A DNA stretch of 45,281 nt from an uncultured Spirochaetaceae bacterium (GCA_944389275.1 CALXLT010000043.1:1-45281), one strand, 5' to 3'; positions 15,551-24,955 are shown, counted from the first letter of the stretch. The notes: a model not told the origin generated them from the letters alone. Translations and numbers: made by a program.

Positions 15551-15595
15551 GATGCTATTATAGCGGTTTTCCCCGGCTTGCCATATACTGGATGC
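15551..15595. promoter_or_regulatory. Divergent leaderless promoters in a 45-base gap
   Basis: On the minus strand TATAAT (15557-15562) lies 6 bases before ATG 15550 of the outer-membrane protein gene. On the plus strand TATACT (15584-15589) lies 6 bases before ATG 15596 of dinB. No Shine-Dalgarno site is present for either gene, and the -35 hexamers are weak on both strands. No LexA-type box is visible. Confidence 0.6.
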
Positions 15596-16753
15596 ATGGG
15601 TTCGGTATTCTTCCACATAGACCTCGATGCGTTCTTTGCCTCGGTTGAGATACTCGACCATCCTGAATACAGGGGAAAGCCCTTGATAATAGGAACTCCG
15701 GGACCGAGGCATGTCGCATCCACATGCTCTTATGAGGCAAGGAAATACGGAGTGCATAGCGCGATGCCCATGACAACGGCTCTCAAGCTCTGCCCCGATG
15801 CCTTATGCGTGCGGGGACGCATGGAGAGATACTCGGAGAAAAGCCACGAGGTGATGTCGATCATACGCTCATTCGCGCCCGGATTCCTGCAGGTCTCGGT
15901 CGATGAGGCGTTCCTGGACCTCACGGGGATGGAGAGGATCTATCCCCTGCCGGGAAAGGCCGCACGCACCCTCAAGGAGATGATACTCTCCCAGACAGGG
16001 CTCACCGCGTCCATCGGCGTTGCCTCCTCGCGCTTCATAGCCAAGCTCGCGTCTGACTATCGGAAGCCTGACGGGCTCACGATAGTGCCACCCGGAAAGG
16101 AGGAGGCATTCGTGGACAAGGTAGGCCTTGGCAAGCTCTGGGGAATCGGTGACTCCACGCTCTCGGCGCTCAGGCGAAGGGGAATCACGACAGCGTCCGC
16201 GCTCCGCGGCTACCCTCTGGAAGATCTAAGGAGGATGTTCGGGGAGAAGAGCGGCGAATACCTATATAAGGCAGCGCGGGGGATCGATCCAGGCATATAC
16301 TCCAAGGAGGCCAAGTCAAGGTCGATATCCACGGAGCGCACATTCTACCCCGATGTACGCGACATGGACGCTATCGAGACATACCTATTGGAGATGGCCG
16401 AGGAGGTGATGTTCCGTGCCCTCGAGGAGAAGAAGGTGCCGCGTACGGTCTCTGTCAAGATACGCTACGGCGACTTCTCGACGATCACGGTCCAGGACAC
16501 GCCTCAGCATGGCATATACTCATCCACGGATGTCTATGCAATCTCAAAGGAGCTTCTCTCCTCACGGTACAGGGGCGAAGGGATAAGGCTTCTGGGAATC
16601 GCGCTCCAGGGCGTCTATGACGGGGAGGAGATAGCCCAGGGCGAGTTCTTCATGGAGAAGGAGAAGAAGGAAAGGGAGCTCGAGAAGACCATACTGACGC
16701 TCGGACGGAAGGGAAGCAGGCTGGTAAGGGCGCGCAATCTCGGATCCAACTGA
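15596..16753 (+). CDS. dinB: DNA polymerase IV, Y family
   Basis: A 385-residue translesion polymerase. Motifs in order: HIDLDAFFASVE (first metal-binding Asp), YEARKYGV, SVDEAFLDLTGM (catalytic Asp-Glu), TASIGVASSRFIAKLAS, a helix-hairpin-helix region (KLWGIGDSTLSALRRRGI) and the little-finger domain after ~240. DinB copies past damaged bases and makes -1 frameshifts at low fidelity. Start ATG 15596 gives the canonical N-terminus. Length is slightly above the usual 350. No beta-clamp motif is obvious at the C-terminus. It is monocistronic. Confidence 0.93.
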   Translation: MGSVFFHIDLDAFFASVEILDHPEYRGKPLIIGTPGPRHVASTCSYEARKYGVHSAMPMTTALKLCPDALCVRGRMERYSEKSHEVMSIIRSFAPGFLQVSVDEAFLDLTGMERIYPLPGKAARTLKEMILSQTGLTASIGVASSRFIAKLASDYRKPDGLTIVPPGKEEAFVDKVGLGKLWGIGDSTLSALRRRGITTASALRGYPLEDLRRMFGEKSGEYLYKAARGIDPGIYSKEAKSRSISTERTFYPDVRDMDAIETYLLEMAEEVMFRALEEKKVPRTVSVKIRYGDFSTITVQDTPQHGIYSSTDVYAISKELLSSRYRGEGIRLLGIALQGVYDGEEIAQGEFFMEKEKKERELEKTILTLGRKGSRLVRARNLGSN

Positions 16754-16798
16754 GCCTTCCTCCCCTTCCGGGACTGTGCAAGACCATGTCTTCAGTGC

Positions 16799-16810
16799 TA
16801 TCCTCTCAAC
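16799..16810 (+). promoter_or_regulatory. Leaderless promoter of the trmL operon
   Basis: TATCCT (16799-16804) ends 6 bases before ATG 16811. There is no Shine-Dalgarno site. The -35 hexamer at 17-base spacing (GTGCAA) is weak. Confidence 0.5.
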
Positions 16811-17317
16811 ATGCTCAATGTCTGTCTGTTCGAGCCGGAGATACCGCAGAATACCGGGAATATCGCCAGGACCTGCGCAGTTACGGGAACACGCCTTCAC
16901 CTGGTGCGTCCCCTTGGCTTCGATATCTCCGAGAAGGCCGTCAGGCATGCTGGGCTGGATTACTGGAAGGATGTCGAGATAATAGTCCACGACTCCGTTG
17001 CTTCCTTCATGCGCGCGCATGAGGGCGATAGGCTGTATTTCTTCTCCACAAAGGGGCGGAAAGTATATACGGAGGAGTCCTTCAGCATGGAAGATGATGT
17101 ATACCTCATCTTCGGCAAGGAAAGCAGGGGAATCGATGAGTCGATACTCTTCCAGCATCCGGACACGACGCTGCGGATACCGATGAGAAGCGATGAGCGT
17201 AGCCTCAACCTATCGAACTCGGTCGCGATCGCGGTGTATGAATACTATAGGCAGACCGGCTTTCCATCCATGCAGAGGGAAGGAGAGCTGACGACAATGA
17301 GGTGGGAGGAAAGATGA
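16811..17317 (+). CDS. trmL: tRNA (cytidine(34)-2'-O)-methyltransferase
   Basis: A 168-residue SPOUT methyltransferase. It opens LNVCLFEPEIPQNTGNIAR, with LVRPLGFDIS, LIFGKESRGI and a C-terminal knot sequence RSLNLSNSVAIAVYEYYRQ. These are the TrmL (YibK) hallmarks. It methylates the ribose of the wobble nucleotide in tRNA-Leu. It is the first gene of a five-gene operon and overlaps proC by ATGA. Confidence 0.93.
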   Translation: MLNVCLFEPEIPQNTGNIARTCAVTGTRLHLVRPLGFDISEKAVRHAGLDYWKDVEIIVHDSVASFMRAHEGDRLYFFSTKGRKVYTEESFSMEDDVYLIFGKESRGIDESILFQHPDTTLRIPMRSDERSLNLSNSVAIAVYEYYRQTGFPSMQREGELTTMRWEER

Positions 17318-18105
17318 GGATCTCCATTATCGGATGCGGGAACATGGGGAGCGCGATCGCGCTTGCCCTCGGGGATGCGGAGTATGACGTCTCCATCTAT
17401 GACAGCGCAAGGGAGAGAGCTGAGGAATGCGCGGCAGCAAATGAAAGGATAACGGTGCTTGAGAGCCTCGAGGAGGCTTCCGGAAGCGACGCGATAATCA
17501 TCGCGGTCAAGCCGCAGGTGCTGCCTTCGCTCTATCTCTCGCTCAGGGAGATAGAGACCGGGCTCTGGATCTCGATAGCCGCGGGTGTCCCTCTTTCGGT
17601 GCTGGAGGATCACCTCGGAACAGACAACATAGTGCGCTTCATGCCTAATATCGCGGCACGCACAAGGCGCTCGGTGACGGCAGTCGCCGCAGGAGATGGC
17701 GTTGGCACGGACAACAGGAGCCTCGCTCTTGCCATAGCCACATCATTCGGTTCCGCCTACTTCATCTCAGAGGAGCTCTTCCCTGCATTCATCGGCATCT
17801 CCGGATCGGGAATCGCGTACATGCTGGGCATGATGCATCACATGGCGATGGGCGGAGTCAAGGCTGGCATCCCCTACCCTGAGGCCCTCTCGATCGTCCG
17901 TGATACCATGTCAAGCGCTGCCGAGCTGCAGAAAGGCACAGGGAAAGGCGCGATCGATCTTGAGACCATGGTGTGCTCCGCGGCCGGCACCACGATCGAA
18001 GGAGTGAAGGCCCTTGAGGACGAGGGATTCGGATCCGCGCTGATGAAGGCCGTGCAGGCTGCGGCGGACAAGAGCATAGAGCTTGAGGCTAAGGCCCGTC
18101 ACTAA
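17314..18105 (+). CDS. proC: Pyrroline-5-carboxylate reductase
   Basis: A 263-residue enzyme that reduces 1-pyrroline-5-carboxylate to proline. The N-terminal Rossmann motif is IIGCGNMGSAIALAL, VKPQVLPSL marks the NADPH domain, and the C-terminal helical domain carries GSGIAYMLGMMHHMAMGGVKAG and the SAAGTTIEG motif. The ATG has GGGAGG upstream and overlaps the trmL stop codon. Its pathway partners proA and proB are encoded 4-7 kb away on the other strand, so the complete glutamate-to-proline route is in this window. Confidence 0.95.
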   Translation: MRISIIGCGNMGSAIALALGDAEYDVSIYDSARERAEECAAANERITVLESLEEASGSDAIIIAVKPQVLPSLYLSLREIETGLWISIAAGVPLSVLEDHLGTDNIVRFMPNIAARTRRSVTAVAAGDGVGTDNRSLALAIATSFGSAYFISEELFPAFIGISGSGIAYMLGMMHHMAMGGVKAGIPYPEALSIVRDTMSSAAELQKGTGKGAIDLETMVCSAAGTTIEGVKALEDEGFGSALMKAVQAAADKSIELEAKARH

Positions 18106-18118
18106 GAGAGGTTTTGAT

Positions 18119-19393
18119 ATGATAGACGTAAGGGATATAAAGACAAGGTACAGCGAGATCGAGAAGAACATCAGGGACCGCTACATGAACGTGGACCTGA
18201 AGAAGATCGCTGAGGATATGGACAAGAGAAGCGTCCTCCTGTCAGAGACAGAGGCACTGAGGGCAAGGCGCAACGAGACGGCGCAGAAGATGAAGGGCAA
18301 GCTTGACCCGGAAACAAGAAGCGCCCTGATAGAGGAAGGAAAGGCGATCAAGGAGGAGCTCGCGAAGAAGGAAGCAGAGCTTGCAGAGATCGACAAGGTC
18401 TTCCAGGAGGAGGCCCGGACCATCCCTAACTACTACAGCCCGGAGGCTCCTATCGGAAAGGAGGACAAGGACAACCTCGCGATCAAGTTCTACGGCGAGC
18501 CCATGAAGTTCGCGTTCAAGGCGAAGGACCATGTCCAGCTCGGCGAGGATCTTGATATCCTTGACTTCGAGAGCGGCGCGAAGGTCTCGGGACAGAAGTT
18601 CTACTACATCAAGAACAAGGGCGTGATACTCCAGATGGCCCTTGAGCGCTATGCGATGGATATCGTGCTCAAGCATGGCTTCACGCCGTTCATCACCCCT
18701 GATATCGCGAAGGAGGAGATCCTCCAGGGCATCGGCTTCAACCCGCGCGGCGCTGAATCGAACATCTACACGCTCGAGGGCACCGGGACATGCCTTGTCG
18801 GCACCGCGGAGATCACGCTCGGAGGCTACTATTCCGGGGAGATAATCGACAAGAAGGACCTTCCTATAAAGATGACGGGCCTTTCGCACTGCTTCCGCCG
18901 CGAAGCAGGCGGGGCCGGCCAGTACTCGAAGGGACTGTACCGAGTGCATCAATTCTCGAAGCTTGAGATGTTCATCTACTGCCTTCCGGAGGAAAGCGAC
19001 AGCTTCCATAAGGAGATCCTCGCCATCGAGGAGGAGATCTTCCAGGGCCTCGGGATCCCATACCGCATCGTCGACACGGCAACCGGAGACCTCGGAGCCC
19101 CGGCATACCGCAAGTACGATATCGAGGCATGGATGCCGGGAAGAGGAGACGAAGGCGAGTATGGAGAGGTCACGAGCACATCGAACTGCACGGACTACCA
19201 GGCCCGCTCTCTGAACATCAGATACAGGGACGATGACGGCAAGCTGAAGTTCGTCCATATGCTCAACGGCACGGCCATGGCTCTTTCCAGGGCTGTCGTC
19301 GCGGTGATGGAGAATTATCAGGAAGAGGATGGATCGATAAGGATCCCTGAGGCCCTCGTCCCATACTGCGGATTCGACCGCATAGAGAGGTAA
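18119..19393 (+). CDS. serS: Seryl-tRNA synthetase
   Basis: A 424-residue class II synthetase. The N-terminal coiled-coil arm (about 25-105) binds tRNA-Ser. The catalytic core shows motif 2 around LSHCFRREAGGAGQYSKGLYRVHQF and motif 3 near the C-terminus (HMLNGTAMALSRAVVAVMENY). The start ATG 18119 follows GAGAGG; a longer frame runs back into proC. It lies 13 bases after proC and 3 bases before pncB. A long open frame on the opposite strand of this gene is a codon-bias shadow. Confidence 0.96.
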   Translation: MIDVRDIKTRYSEIEKNIRDRYMNVDLKKIAEDMDKRSVLLSETEALRARRNETAQKMKGKLDPETRSALIEEGKAIKEELAKKEAELAEIDKVFQEEARTIPNYYSPEAPIGKEDKDNLAIKFYGEPMKFAFKAKDHVQLGEDLDILDFESGAKVSGQKFYYIKNKGVILQMALERYAMDIVLKHGFTPFITPDIAKEEILQGIGFNPRGAESNIYTLEGTGTCLVGTAEITLGGYYSGEIIDKKDLPIKMTGLSHCFRREAGGAGQYSKGLYRVHQFSKLEMFIYCLPEESDSFHKEILAIEEEIFQGLGIPYRIVDTATGDLGAPAYRKYDIEAWMPGRGDEGEYGEVTSTSNCTDYQARSLNIRYRDDDGKLKFVHMLNGTAMALSRAVVAVMENYQEEDGSIRIPEALVPYCGFDRIER

Positions 19394-19396
19394 GAT

Positions 19397-20854
19397 ATGA
19401 CATCTGCGCTGATAACGGACTTCTATGAGCTGACGATGATGCAGGGATACTACCTTGAGCATCATGATGGCAGGGCGGTATTCGACATGTTCTACCGCAC
19501 GAACCCATTCCAGGGAGGATACACCATCTTCACTGGAGTCGAGGAGCTGATCGACAAGCTTGAGGGGCTCTCATTCAGCGCGGAGGATATCAAATACCTG
19601 GAAAGCCTCAGCATGTTCGACAAGGGCTTCCTGGAATACCTTAGGACCTATCGCTTCCATGGCACGGTCTACGCCTTCGACGAAGGCACCCCAGCCTTCC
19701 CCGGCGAGCCGCTGATCAGGGTCGAGAGCGACCTGATGGATGCCCAGCTCATCGAGACGCTGCTTCTGAACTCGGTGAACTTCCAGACGCTCATAGCGAC
19801 AAAGGCATCGAGGATGGTGCTCGCGACGAAAGGCCATGGGCAGATCATGGAGTTCGGCCTGAGAAGGGCCCAGGGCGAGAACGGGGCGCTCGCGGCATCG
19901 CGCGCGTCATTCATCGGCGGCACGAAGAGCACGAGCAACACGATTGCCGGAAGGATCTATGGCATACCAGTCTCGGGCACGATGGCTCATTCCTGGATAA
20001 TGAGCTATCCGACTGAGGAGGAGGCCTTCAGGAAGTTCGCTGAGATCTACCCTGACAACGCCATACTCCTCATCGACACCTATGACACCCTCGGCTCCGG
20101 CATAGAGGCCGCGATAAAGATCGGACTTGAGCAGAAGGCGAAGGGCAAGAGGATCGGAGTCAGAATCGACTCAGGAGACCTTTCCTACCTGACGAAGGAG
20201 ATCAGGGCCAGGCTTGACGCCGCGGGGCTTGAGGATGCGATAATCTGCGTCTCGAACGATATCACTGAGGATATCATCAAGAGCCTCATTTCCGATGGAG
20301 CCCCTATAGACAGCTGGGGCATCGGCACACACCTTGTCACGGGCGGCAGCCAGTCCTCGCTCAATGGAGTATACAAGCTCAGTGCCAAGGAGGTGGAAGG
20401 CGGCGTGTTCCAGCCCTGCCTCAAGGTCTCCAACAGCTATGAGAAGACGACAAACCCAGGCATCAAGCAGATCTACCGCTTCTTCGACAAGTCAGGCGCT
20501 GCGCTTGCTGACCTCATAACGCTTGACGACGAGAAGCTCGAGGAAGGAAGGAACTACACGTTCTTCCATCCCTTCTCCACCGCCGACCTCTTTGTGATGA
20601 AGGCTTCCCGCTATTCGTGCTTCAAACCTCTGCTCACGAAGAAGATGGAGGATGGGAAGAGGGTCTCTCCGAGAAGATCGCTGCAGGAGATACAGAAGAC
20701 ATCCTCAGAGCTTCTCGCGGCGTTCGACAGGAGCTACAAGAGGCAGATCAACCCGCACATCTACAAGGTCTCGCTTTCAGAGAAGCTCAGGAACCTGAAG
20801 ACGGATCTTCTGGTATCGGCCAGGGTCAGGGAAGAGGAAGCGAAAGACAGATGA
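19397..20854 (+). CDS. pncB: Nicotinate phosphoribosyltransferase
   Basis: A 485-residue enzyme of NAD salvage, joining nicotinate to PRPP. It shows the N-terminal TDFYELTMMQGY motif, the EFGLRRAQG segment, the GTMAHSWIMSY motif holding the phosphorylatable histidine, and the C-terminal IGTHLVTGGSQSSLNGVYKL phosphate-binding region. GAGG stands 6 bases before the ATG. It overlaps the next gene by ATGA. The length fits the longer bacterial type of this family. Confidence 0.94.
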   Translation: MTSALITDFYELTMMQGYYLEHHDGRAVFDMFYRTNPFQGGYTIFTGVEELIDKLEGLSFSAEDIKYLESLSMFDKGFLEYLRTYRFHGTVYAFDEGTPAFPGEPLIRVESDLMDAQLIETLLLNSVNFQTLIATKASRMVLATKGHGQIMEFGLRRAQGENGALAASRASFIGGTKSTSNTIAGRIYGIPVSGTMAHSWIMSYPTEEEAFRKFAEIYPDNAILLIDTYDTLGSGIEAAIKIGLEQKAKGKRIGVRIDSGDLSYLTKEIRARLDAAGLEDAIICVSNDITEDIIKSLISDGAPIDSWGIGTHLVTGGSQSSLNGVYKLSAKEVEGGVFQPCLKVSNSYEKTTNPGIKQIYRFFDKSGAALADLITLDDEKLEEGRNYTFFHPFSTADLFVMKASRYSCFKPLLTKKMEDGKRVSPRRSLQEIQKTSSELLAAFDRSYKRQINPHIYKVSLSEKLRNLKTDLLVSARVREEEAKDR

Positions 20855-21576
20855 TCCTCGCCTACCGTAAGAGCAGGAACACGCTCATGGCAATGCTTCT
20901 GGTGACGGCGGTGCTTACAGCGCTAATCCTGCTCCTGCATAAATCAGGATTCGACGGGGAGAGGGAGCTTCTTGCTGTCATAGTCGCGTCCCTTGGCTTC
21001 TTCATCTCAATCTCTGTGTCGCGCCTTATCATGAATAGCGAGATACTATCCTTGCGCTATATGCTCACGAACGCCATAAAGCTTGATAAATGCGCCGCGG
21101 AGCTCGAGAGAGCCTCAAGGAAGATGAAAAGAAAGTCAGAGGACAGGTTCCAGACTGCAGCCCAGGCTGCTGACGCCATGAGCATGATAGGCCGTGCGGA
21201 CGACGCAGTTGACCTCATCATCAGCACAGCCTCCGAGAACCCTACCCCCGAGCACACGACGCAGGCCCTGATCTCAGCCCTGCGCTACTCCCTGCTCAAG
21301 GGCGACATGAGCGCGGCCTCTGATTACGCTCTGAAGGCGCGAAAGGCCGTGGAAGGGCTTGGCAACGGCATCGGCAAAGGGATATACGACAAGGAGCTCA
21401 GGATCTTCGAGAGCTTCCTCTCAGGAGAGGAGACGATGCTTTCCCATCGCTACCATACAGCCGAGACCGAGCTTATAAAGCTTGAGGCCGCGATGCTGCT
21501 TTCAGATAGCAACGATATAGCTCTTAAGGATGAATGCATAAGATTCATATCAGAGCCAAGAGAAGATAAATTATAA
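20851..21576 (+). CDS. Membrane-anchored protein of unknown function with TPR-like tail
   Basis: A 241-residue protein with two hydrophobic segments near the N-terminus (about residues 10-30 and 40-60). A long soluble, helix-rich region (QTAAQAADAMSMIGRADDAVDLIIST and similar) looks like helical repeats of the TPR kind. No family is recognised. It closes the trmL operon, coupled to pncB by an ATGA overlap, and is followed by a strong terminator. Confidence 0.7.
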   Translation: MILAYRKSRNTLMAMLLVTAVLTALILLLHKSGFDGERELLAVIVASLGFFISISVSRLIMNSEILSLRYMLTNAIKLDKCAAELERASRKMKRKSEDRFQTAAQAADAMSMIGRADDAVDLIISTASENPTPEHTTQALISALRYSLLKGDMSAASDYALKARKAVEGLGNGIGKGIYDKELRIFESFLSGEETMLSHRYHTAETELIKLEAAMLLSDSNDIALKDECIRFISEPREDKL

Positions 21577-21593
21577 TCATATGATTTCAGAAT

Positions 21594-21624
21594 AAATCCC
21601 TATGGATTCCATAGGGATTTTAGT
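21594..21624. terminator. Intrinsic terminator between convergent operons
   Basis: AAATCCCTATGG (21594-21605) pairs perfectly with CCATAGGGATTT (21609-21620) across a 3-base loop, then TAGTTT. Read on the minus strand it is followed by ATTCTG. It ends the trmL operon and probably also the proA-proB-GT-like operon, whose last stop is at 21629. Confidence 0.85.
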
Positions 21625-21628
21625 TTAC

Positions 21629-22552
21629 TTATGCATCGTTCTCCGGTGCTTTCCATTTATCGACAAGGGTGAAGAAATCTGTCTTCTGCAGCATGAGCTG
21701 CTTCTTCTTTATCTCCTCGTTGAAAAGCTCCTTATCGACATATGGCTTCCACTTCTCCGCGACGTTCTTGCCAGCTATATGCCTTATCGAGAGAGCCTTG
21801 GTGTAGAACCTGTTCACACCCTCGCATAGCGATCTGTCCTCGATTATCGAGACGCGCTCCGGGAACTGCAGCGCAAGGGAACGGGTCGTGAATATCCTGT
21901 ATCCCAATAGGTAGCACCTGACGCCGAAATCCATAGCCTGGTAGAACTCTCCGGAAATGAGCGTGTCATATGCCCTGAGACGCTGGAAGAGCGCCCTGTC
22001 ATAAAGTCCAAGCTCCATGACAGGATATAGGTTCTCATCCTCCCTATCTTCATCTATCGACGGAACGAACGACAGAGGCTCGACATTCTTGCCCTTGATG
22101 AAAGGAGCCCTCAGTGTCGGCAGTATCTCGCCGGAAGAGGAGATCATCACAGGCGTGATGATCGCGGGATGGTTATGGGAAGTCATCTTCGATATAAGCT
22201 TCTCACCCTCGAAGGCTATGAGGACGGAGTCTGTCCTGACGACAAGGAAATACGTCGCGTAGCATTCATCCGCGAATGCGTTTATGTACTCACCTGTGGT
22301 CGCGGCGTTTTTGAAGGCGATGAAGTTCACATCAGGGAATGCCTCCTGCAGCTCGCCGTCATCCATGCGTGACTGCAGCGTCATCACATAAAGCGAGGCG
22401 CTCATGTTCTCCGTGTACCACTTGAGCGTGCTCACCAGATCATCGAATGTAGATAGATCAAGTATGCCGATCGCGAGCTGCTGCTGGCGATAGAGCGAGG
22501 ATATCCTCAACCCGAGATCCTGATGCCTATGTATTATCTTATACTCACTCAC
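21629..22552 (-). CDS. Conserved protein, possibly glycosyltransferase-like
   Basis: A 307-residue soluble protein. The first 120 residues look like an alpha/beta fold (LAIGILDLSTFDDLVSTLKW, SLYVMTLQSR, DVNFIAFKNAATTGEYINAF, ATYFLVVRTDSVLI). This order of strands with a D-S-V acidic motif recalls the GT-A nucleotide-sugar fold, but no family match can be claimed. The C-terminal third is rich in lysine. It begins with GTG, overlaps proB by 8 bases and is the last gene of the proA-proB operon, which gives no clear hint to function. Confidence 0.55.
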   Translation of the reverse strand: MSEYKIIHRHQDLGLRISSLYRQQQLAIGILDLSTFDDLVSTLKWYTENMSASLYVMTLQSRMDDGELQEAFPDVNFIAFKNAATTGEYINAFADECYATYFLVVRTDSVLIAFEGEKLISKMTSHNHPAIITPVMISSSGEILPTLRAPFIKGKNVEPLSFVPSIDEDREDENLYPVMELGLYDRALFQRLRAYDTLISGEFYQAMDFGVRCYLLGYRIFTTRSLALQFPERVSIIEDRSLCEGVNRFYTKALSIRHIAGKNVAEKWKPYVDKELFNEEIKKKQLMLQKTDFFTLVDKWKAPENDA

Positions 22553-23663
22553 TTTCCGTAAAGACGAGATCCTCAGGCCTGAAGATCACATCCTTCCTCC
22601 CTTCTCCGATTATATTTCCGATTTCAGAACTTTTATGTCCTTGAAGCTTCTCAAGCTCGGTGCTGTCGAAATACGGGACAGCCTTCGCGAAGATCGATCC
22701 AGCAGAATCCATGACAGCCACCACGTCGCCCTTGAGGAATACGCCCTTGACCTCAGCGACGCCTGAGGGAAGGAGGCTCTTATGGGCATAGAGGGCCTTC
22801 TTCGCGCCGTCATCGACACGGATGACGCCGGAGCATGTTGTGTTCAGTATCCAGCGCTCACGCTGCGTTATCCTCTTCTCTGGATGGATGTACGTGCCGA
22901 TCTCCTCGCCTTCCGCTATACGGACCAGCACGTTCTTCTCATAGCCGGAGGCGATGATCGTTGCGCACCCGCCCTTCTGGGCGATCTGGGCGGCAAGGAG
23001 CTTTGTCCTCATCCCGCCCGTGCTGAAGGTGCTTCCGGCACCCTTTGCATAGGAGAAGACCTCAGGGGTTATCTCATCGATCTCGCGCAGCAGCCTCACG
23101 TCCTTGTCCTTCTTCGGATTGCCGGTATAGATCCCGTCGATATCCGTAAGGAGCACAAGAAGATCCGCATCTATCTTGCTGGCTATGTAGGCACTGAGCC
23201 TGTCATTGTCCCCGAAGTTGCTTCCGACCTCCGATGCCGAGACCACGTCATTCTCGTTGAATATAGGAATCACGCCCATGGCAAGCAGCATCGATACCGA
23301 CTGCCTGAGATTGTTGTAGCTGATGCGGTTATTGAGGACCGTACGGGTGATGAGAACCTGAGCGCATAGGAGATTGTGGTTCCTGAAAGCCTCGCTGTAG
23401 GCATTCATCAGCACAGGCTGCCCGATAGCCGCGCAGGCCTGCCTCATCGCTATGTAGACGACAGGGCTTGTGTGGCCAAGGGCCTTGGCTCCAAGTCCTA
23501 CCGCCCCTGAAGACACAAGCAGCACCTGTTTGCCCATCTCCCGAAGCCTGGCAATCTCACTGGCGATCTCCTCGATCCTGTCCTTATCGATGCCTGACGG
23601 GGATGAGAGGATATTCGTCCCGGCCTTTATGACGATACGTCTTGCAGATGAGAAATCACGCAT
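22545..23663 (-). CDS. proB: Glutamate 5-kinase
   Basis: A 372-residue kinase, first enzyme of proline synthesis. The amino-acid kinase domain (1-~260) shows IVIKAGTNILSS, VSSGAVGLGAKAL, NFGDNDRLSAYIA and LLTDIDGIYTGNP. A C-terminal PUA domain (about 280-360) follows, with a typical SLLPSGVAEVKGVF strand. The ATG at 23663 overlaps the proA stop (TGATG) and has AAGGAG upstream. Feedback inhibition by proline is usual for this enzyme. The order proA-proB is the reverse of the common proBA order. Confidence 0.95.
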   Translation of the reverse strand: MRDFSSARRIVIKAGTNILSSPSGIDKDRIEEIASEIARLREMGKQVLLVSSGAVGLGAKALGHTSPVVYIAMRQACAAIGQPVLMNAYSEAFRNHNLLCAQVLITRTVLNNRISYNNLRQSVSMLLAMGVIPIFNENDVVSASEVGSNFGDNDRLSAYIASKIDADLLVLLTDIDGIYTGNPKKDKDVRLLREIDEITPEVFSYAKGAGSTFSTGGMRTKLLAAQIAQKGGCATIIASGYEKNVLVRIAEGEEIGTYIHPEKRITQRERWILNTTCSGVIRVDDGAKKALYAHKSLLPSGVAEVKGVFLKGDVVAVMDSAGSIFAKAVPYFDSTELEKLQGHKSSEIGNIIGEGRKDVIFRPEDLVFTESE

Positions 23664-24955
23664 CACATAAGCTCCTTATGATGGAAGCTCTTTCCATTCT
23701 TCCCTGAATACTCGGCGACGGTCTCGCCGTTTCCTGATAGAAGCCATTTGGTGGTCATGAGCCCATCAAGCCCGACAGGCCCCCTCGCGTGGATCTTCGA
23801 TGTCGAGATGCCGACCTCGGCGCCAAGGCCGAAGCGGAAGCCATCCGCAAAGCGCGTCGAGCAGTTGCAGAACACGTCAGCGCTGTCGACAGAGGAGAAG
23901 AAAAGCTTCCTTGCCTCCTCATCCTCCGTGACGATGGCATCGGTATGGTGCGAGCCATGGTCCTGGATATGGGCAATAGCCTCATCAATCCCGTCAACGA
24001 CCTTCACCGCGCACTCAAGGGACAGGAACTCCGTATGGAAGTCATCCTCTCCAGCTGGCACTGCCCCTGGCATATAGACAAGCGCGCGCTCATCGGCATG
24101 GACGCGAACGCCGTTATCGCCGAAGGCTGCGGCAAGGCGCGGAAGGAAAGACGAGGCGATCGGGCTGTCTATGAGGAATGTCTCCGCGGCATTGCAGGCC
24201 GCTGGGTACTGGATCTTGCTGTCCAGGGCTATCCTGAGGGCCTTATCGAGATCGGCATGCCTCTCTACGAATACAGAGCATATGCCATCGGCATGGCCAA
24301 GCACAGGGATCCTCGTGTGATCCATCACGAAGCGCACGAAGGCATTCGAGCCACGCGGTATTATGAGATCTATGTACTTATCCAGGCTGAGGATAGCGTT
24401 GACATCCTCATGGCTTTCGATACCGAGAATCCAGTCTGCTGATACGATTGGTAAGGAAGCCTCCTTTATGATTGAGACAAGCGCCCTGTTTGTAAGCGTA
24501 GCTTCCTTTCCGCCCTTCAGCACCACCGCGTTGCCTGACTTCATCGCAAGTCCCGCGATCTGCACCAACGCGTCCGGACGGGCCTCGAATATCATGGCGA
24601 TGACGCCGATAGGGAACGTGACCTTCTCGAGCACGAAGCCCGGATCAAGCTCCCTCTTCTCACGGACGCGCCCGATCGGATCGGGAAGCGAGGCAAGCTC
24701 CTCAAGCCCCTTTATGGCGCTGTCTATCTTCTCGTCGGAGAACTCAAGGCGATGCAGAAGCGATGCGGGGATTCCCTCAGCCTCCGCCCTCTCGATATCC
24801 TTCCTGTTCTCCTCATGTATGAGATCCCTGCCGCTGTCTATCGCGCGCGCAATCGCGTGGAGAGCGGAAGACCTGGCCTCGTTGGATGCAAGGGCCAGCT
24901 TCGCGCTTCCTTTCTCAAGCGCCTTTACGCTTTCTACAACTTTGCTGTCAGCCAT
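23663..24955 (-). CDS. proA: Gamma-glutamyl phosphate reductase
   Basis: A 430-residue enzyme that makes glutamate-5-semialdehyde. It carries the aldehyde-dehydrogenase-like core with IGVIAMIFEARPDALVQIAG, NAVVLKGGKEA, the catalytic-cysteine segment KIQYPAACNAAETFLI, and a C-terminal GPVGLDGLMTTKW. The start ATG 24955 gives the usual N-terminus and has no Shine-Dalgarno site; a promoter ends 6 bases before it. The longer frame to 25078 is antisense-free but runs through the end of yqeB and is not supported. It is transcribed with proB. Confidence 0.95.
   Translation of the reverse strand: MADSKVVESVKALEKGSAKLALASNEARSSALHAIARAIDSGRDLIHEENRKDIERAEAEGIPASLLHRLEFSDEKIDSAIKGLEELASLPDPIGRVREKRELDPGFVLEKVTFPIGVIAMIFEARPDALVQIAGLAMKSGNAVVLKGGKEATLTNRALVSIIKEASLPIVSADWILGIESHEDVNAILSLDKYIDLIIPRGSNAFVRFVMDHTRIPVLGHADGICSVFVERHADLDKALRIALDSKIQYPAACNAAETFLIDSPIASSFLPRLAAAFGDNGVRVHADERALVYMPGAVPAGEDDFHTEFLSLECAVKVVDGIDEAIAHIQDHGSHHTDAIVTEDEEARKLFFSSVDSADVFCNCSTRFADGFRFGLGAEVGISTSKIHARGPVGLDGLMTTKWLLSGNGETVAEYSGKNGKSFHHKELM

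Noticed and set aside
15551..15595. LexA (SOS) box in front of dinB
   Set aside because: No CTGT-N8-ACAG or GAAC-N4-GTTC type site is visible in the 45-base gap.
18242..19465. A 407-codon open frame on the minus strand opposite serS
   Set aside because: It is the antisense of a conserved synthetase gene in a genome with strong codon bias. It has no ribosome binding site or recognisable motif.
22782..23369. A 195-codon plus-strand frame opposite proB
   Set aside because: Antisense to a conserved kinase, no start signal and no homology.
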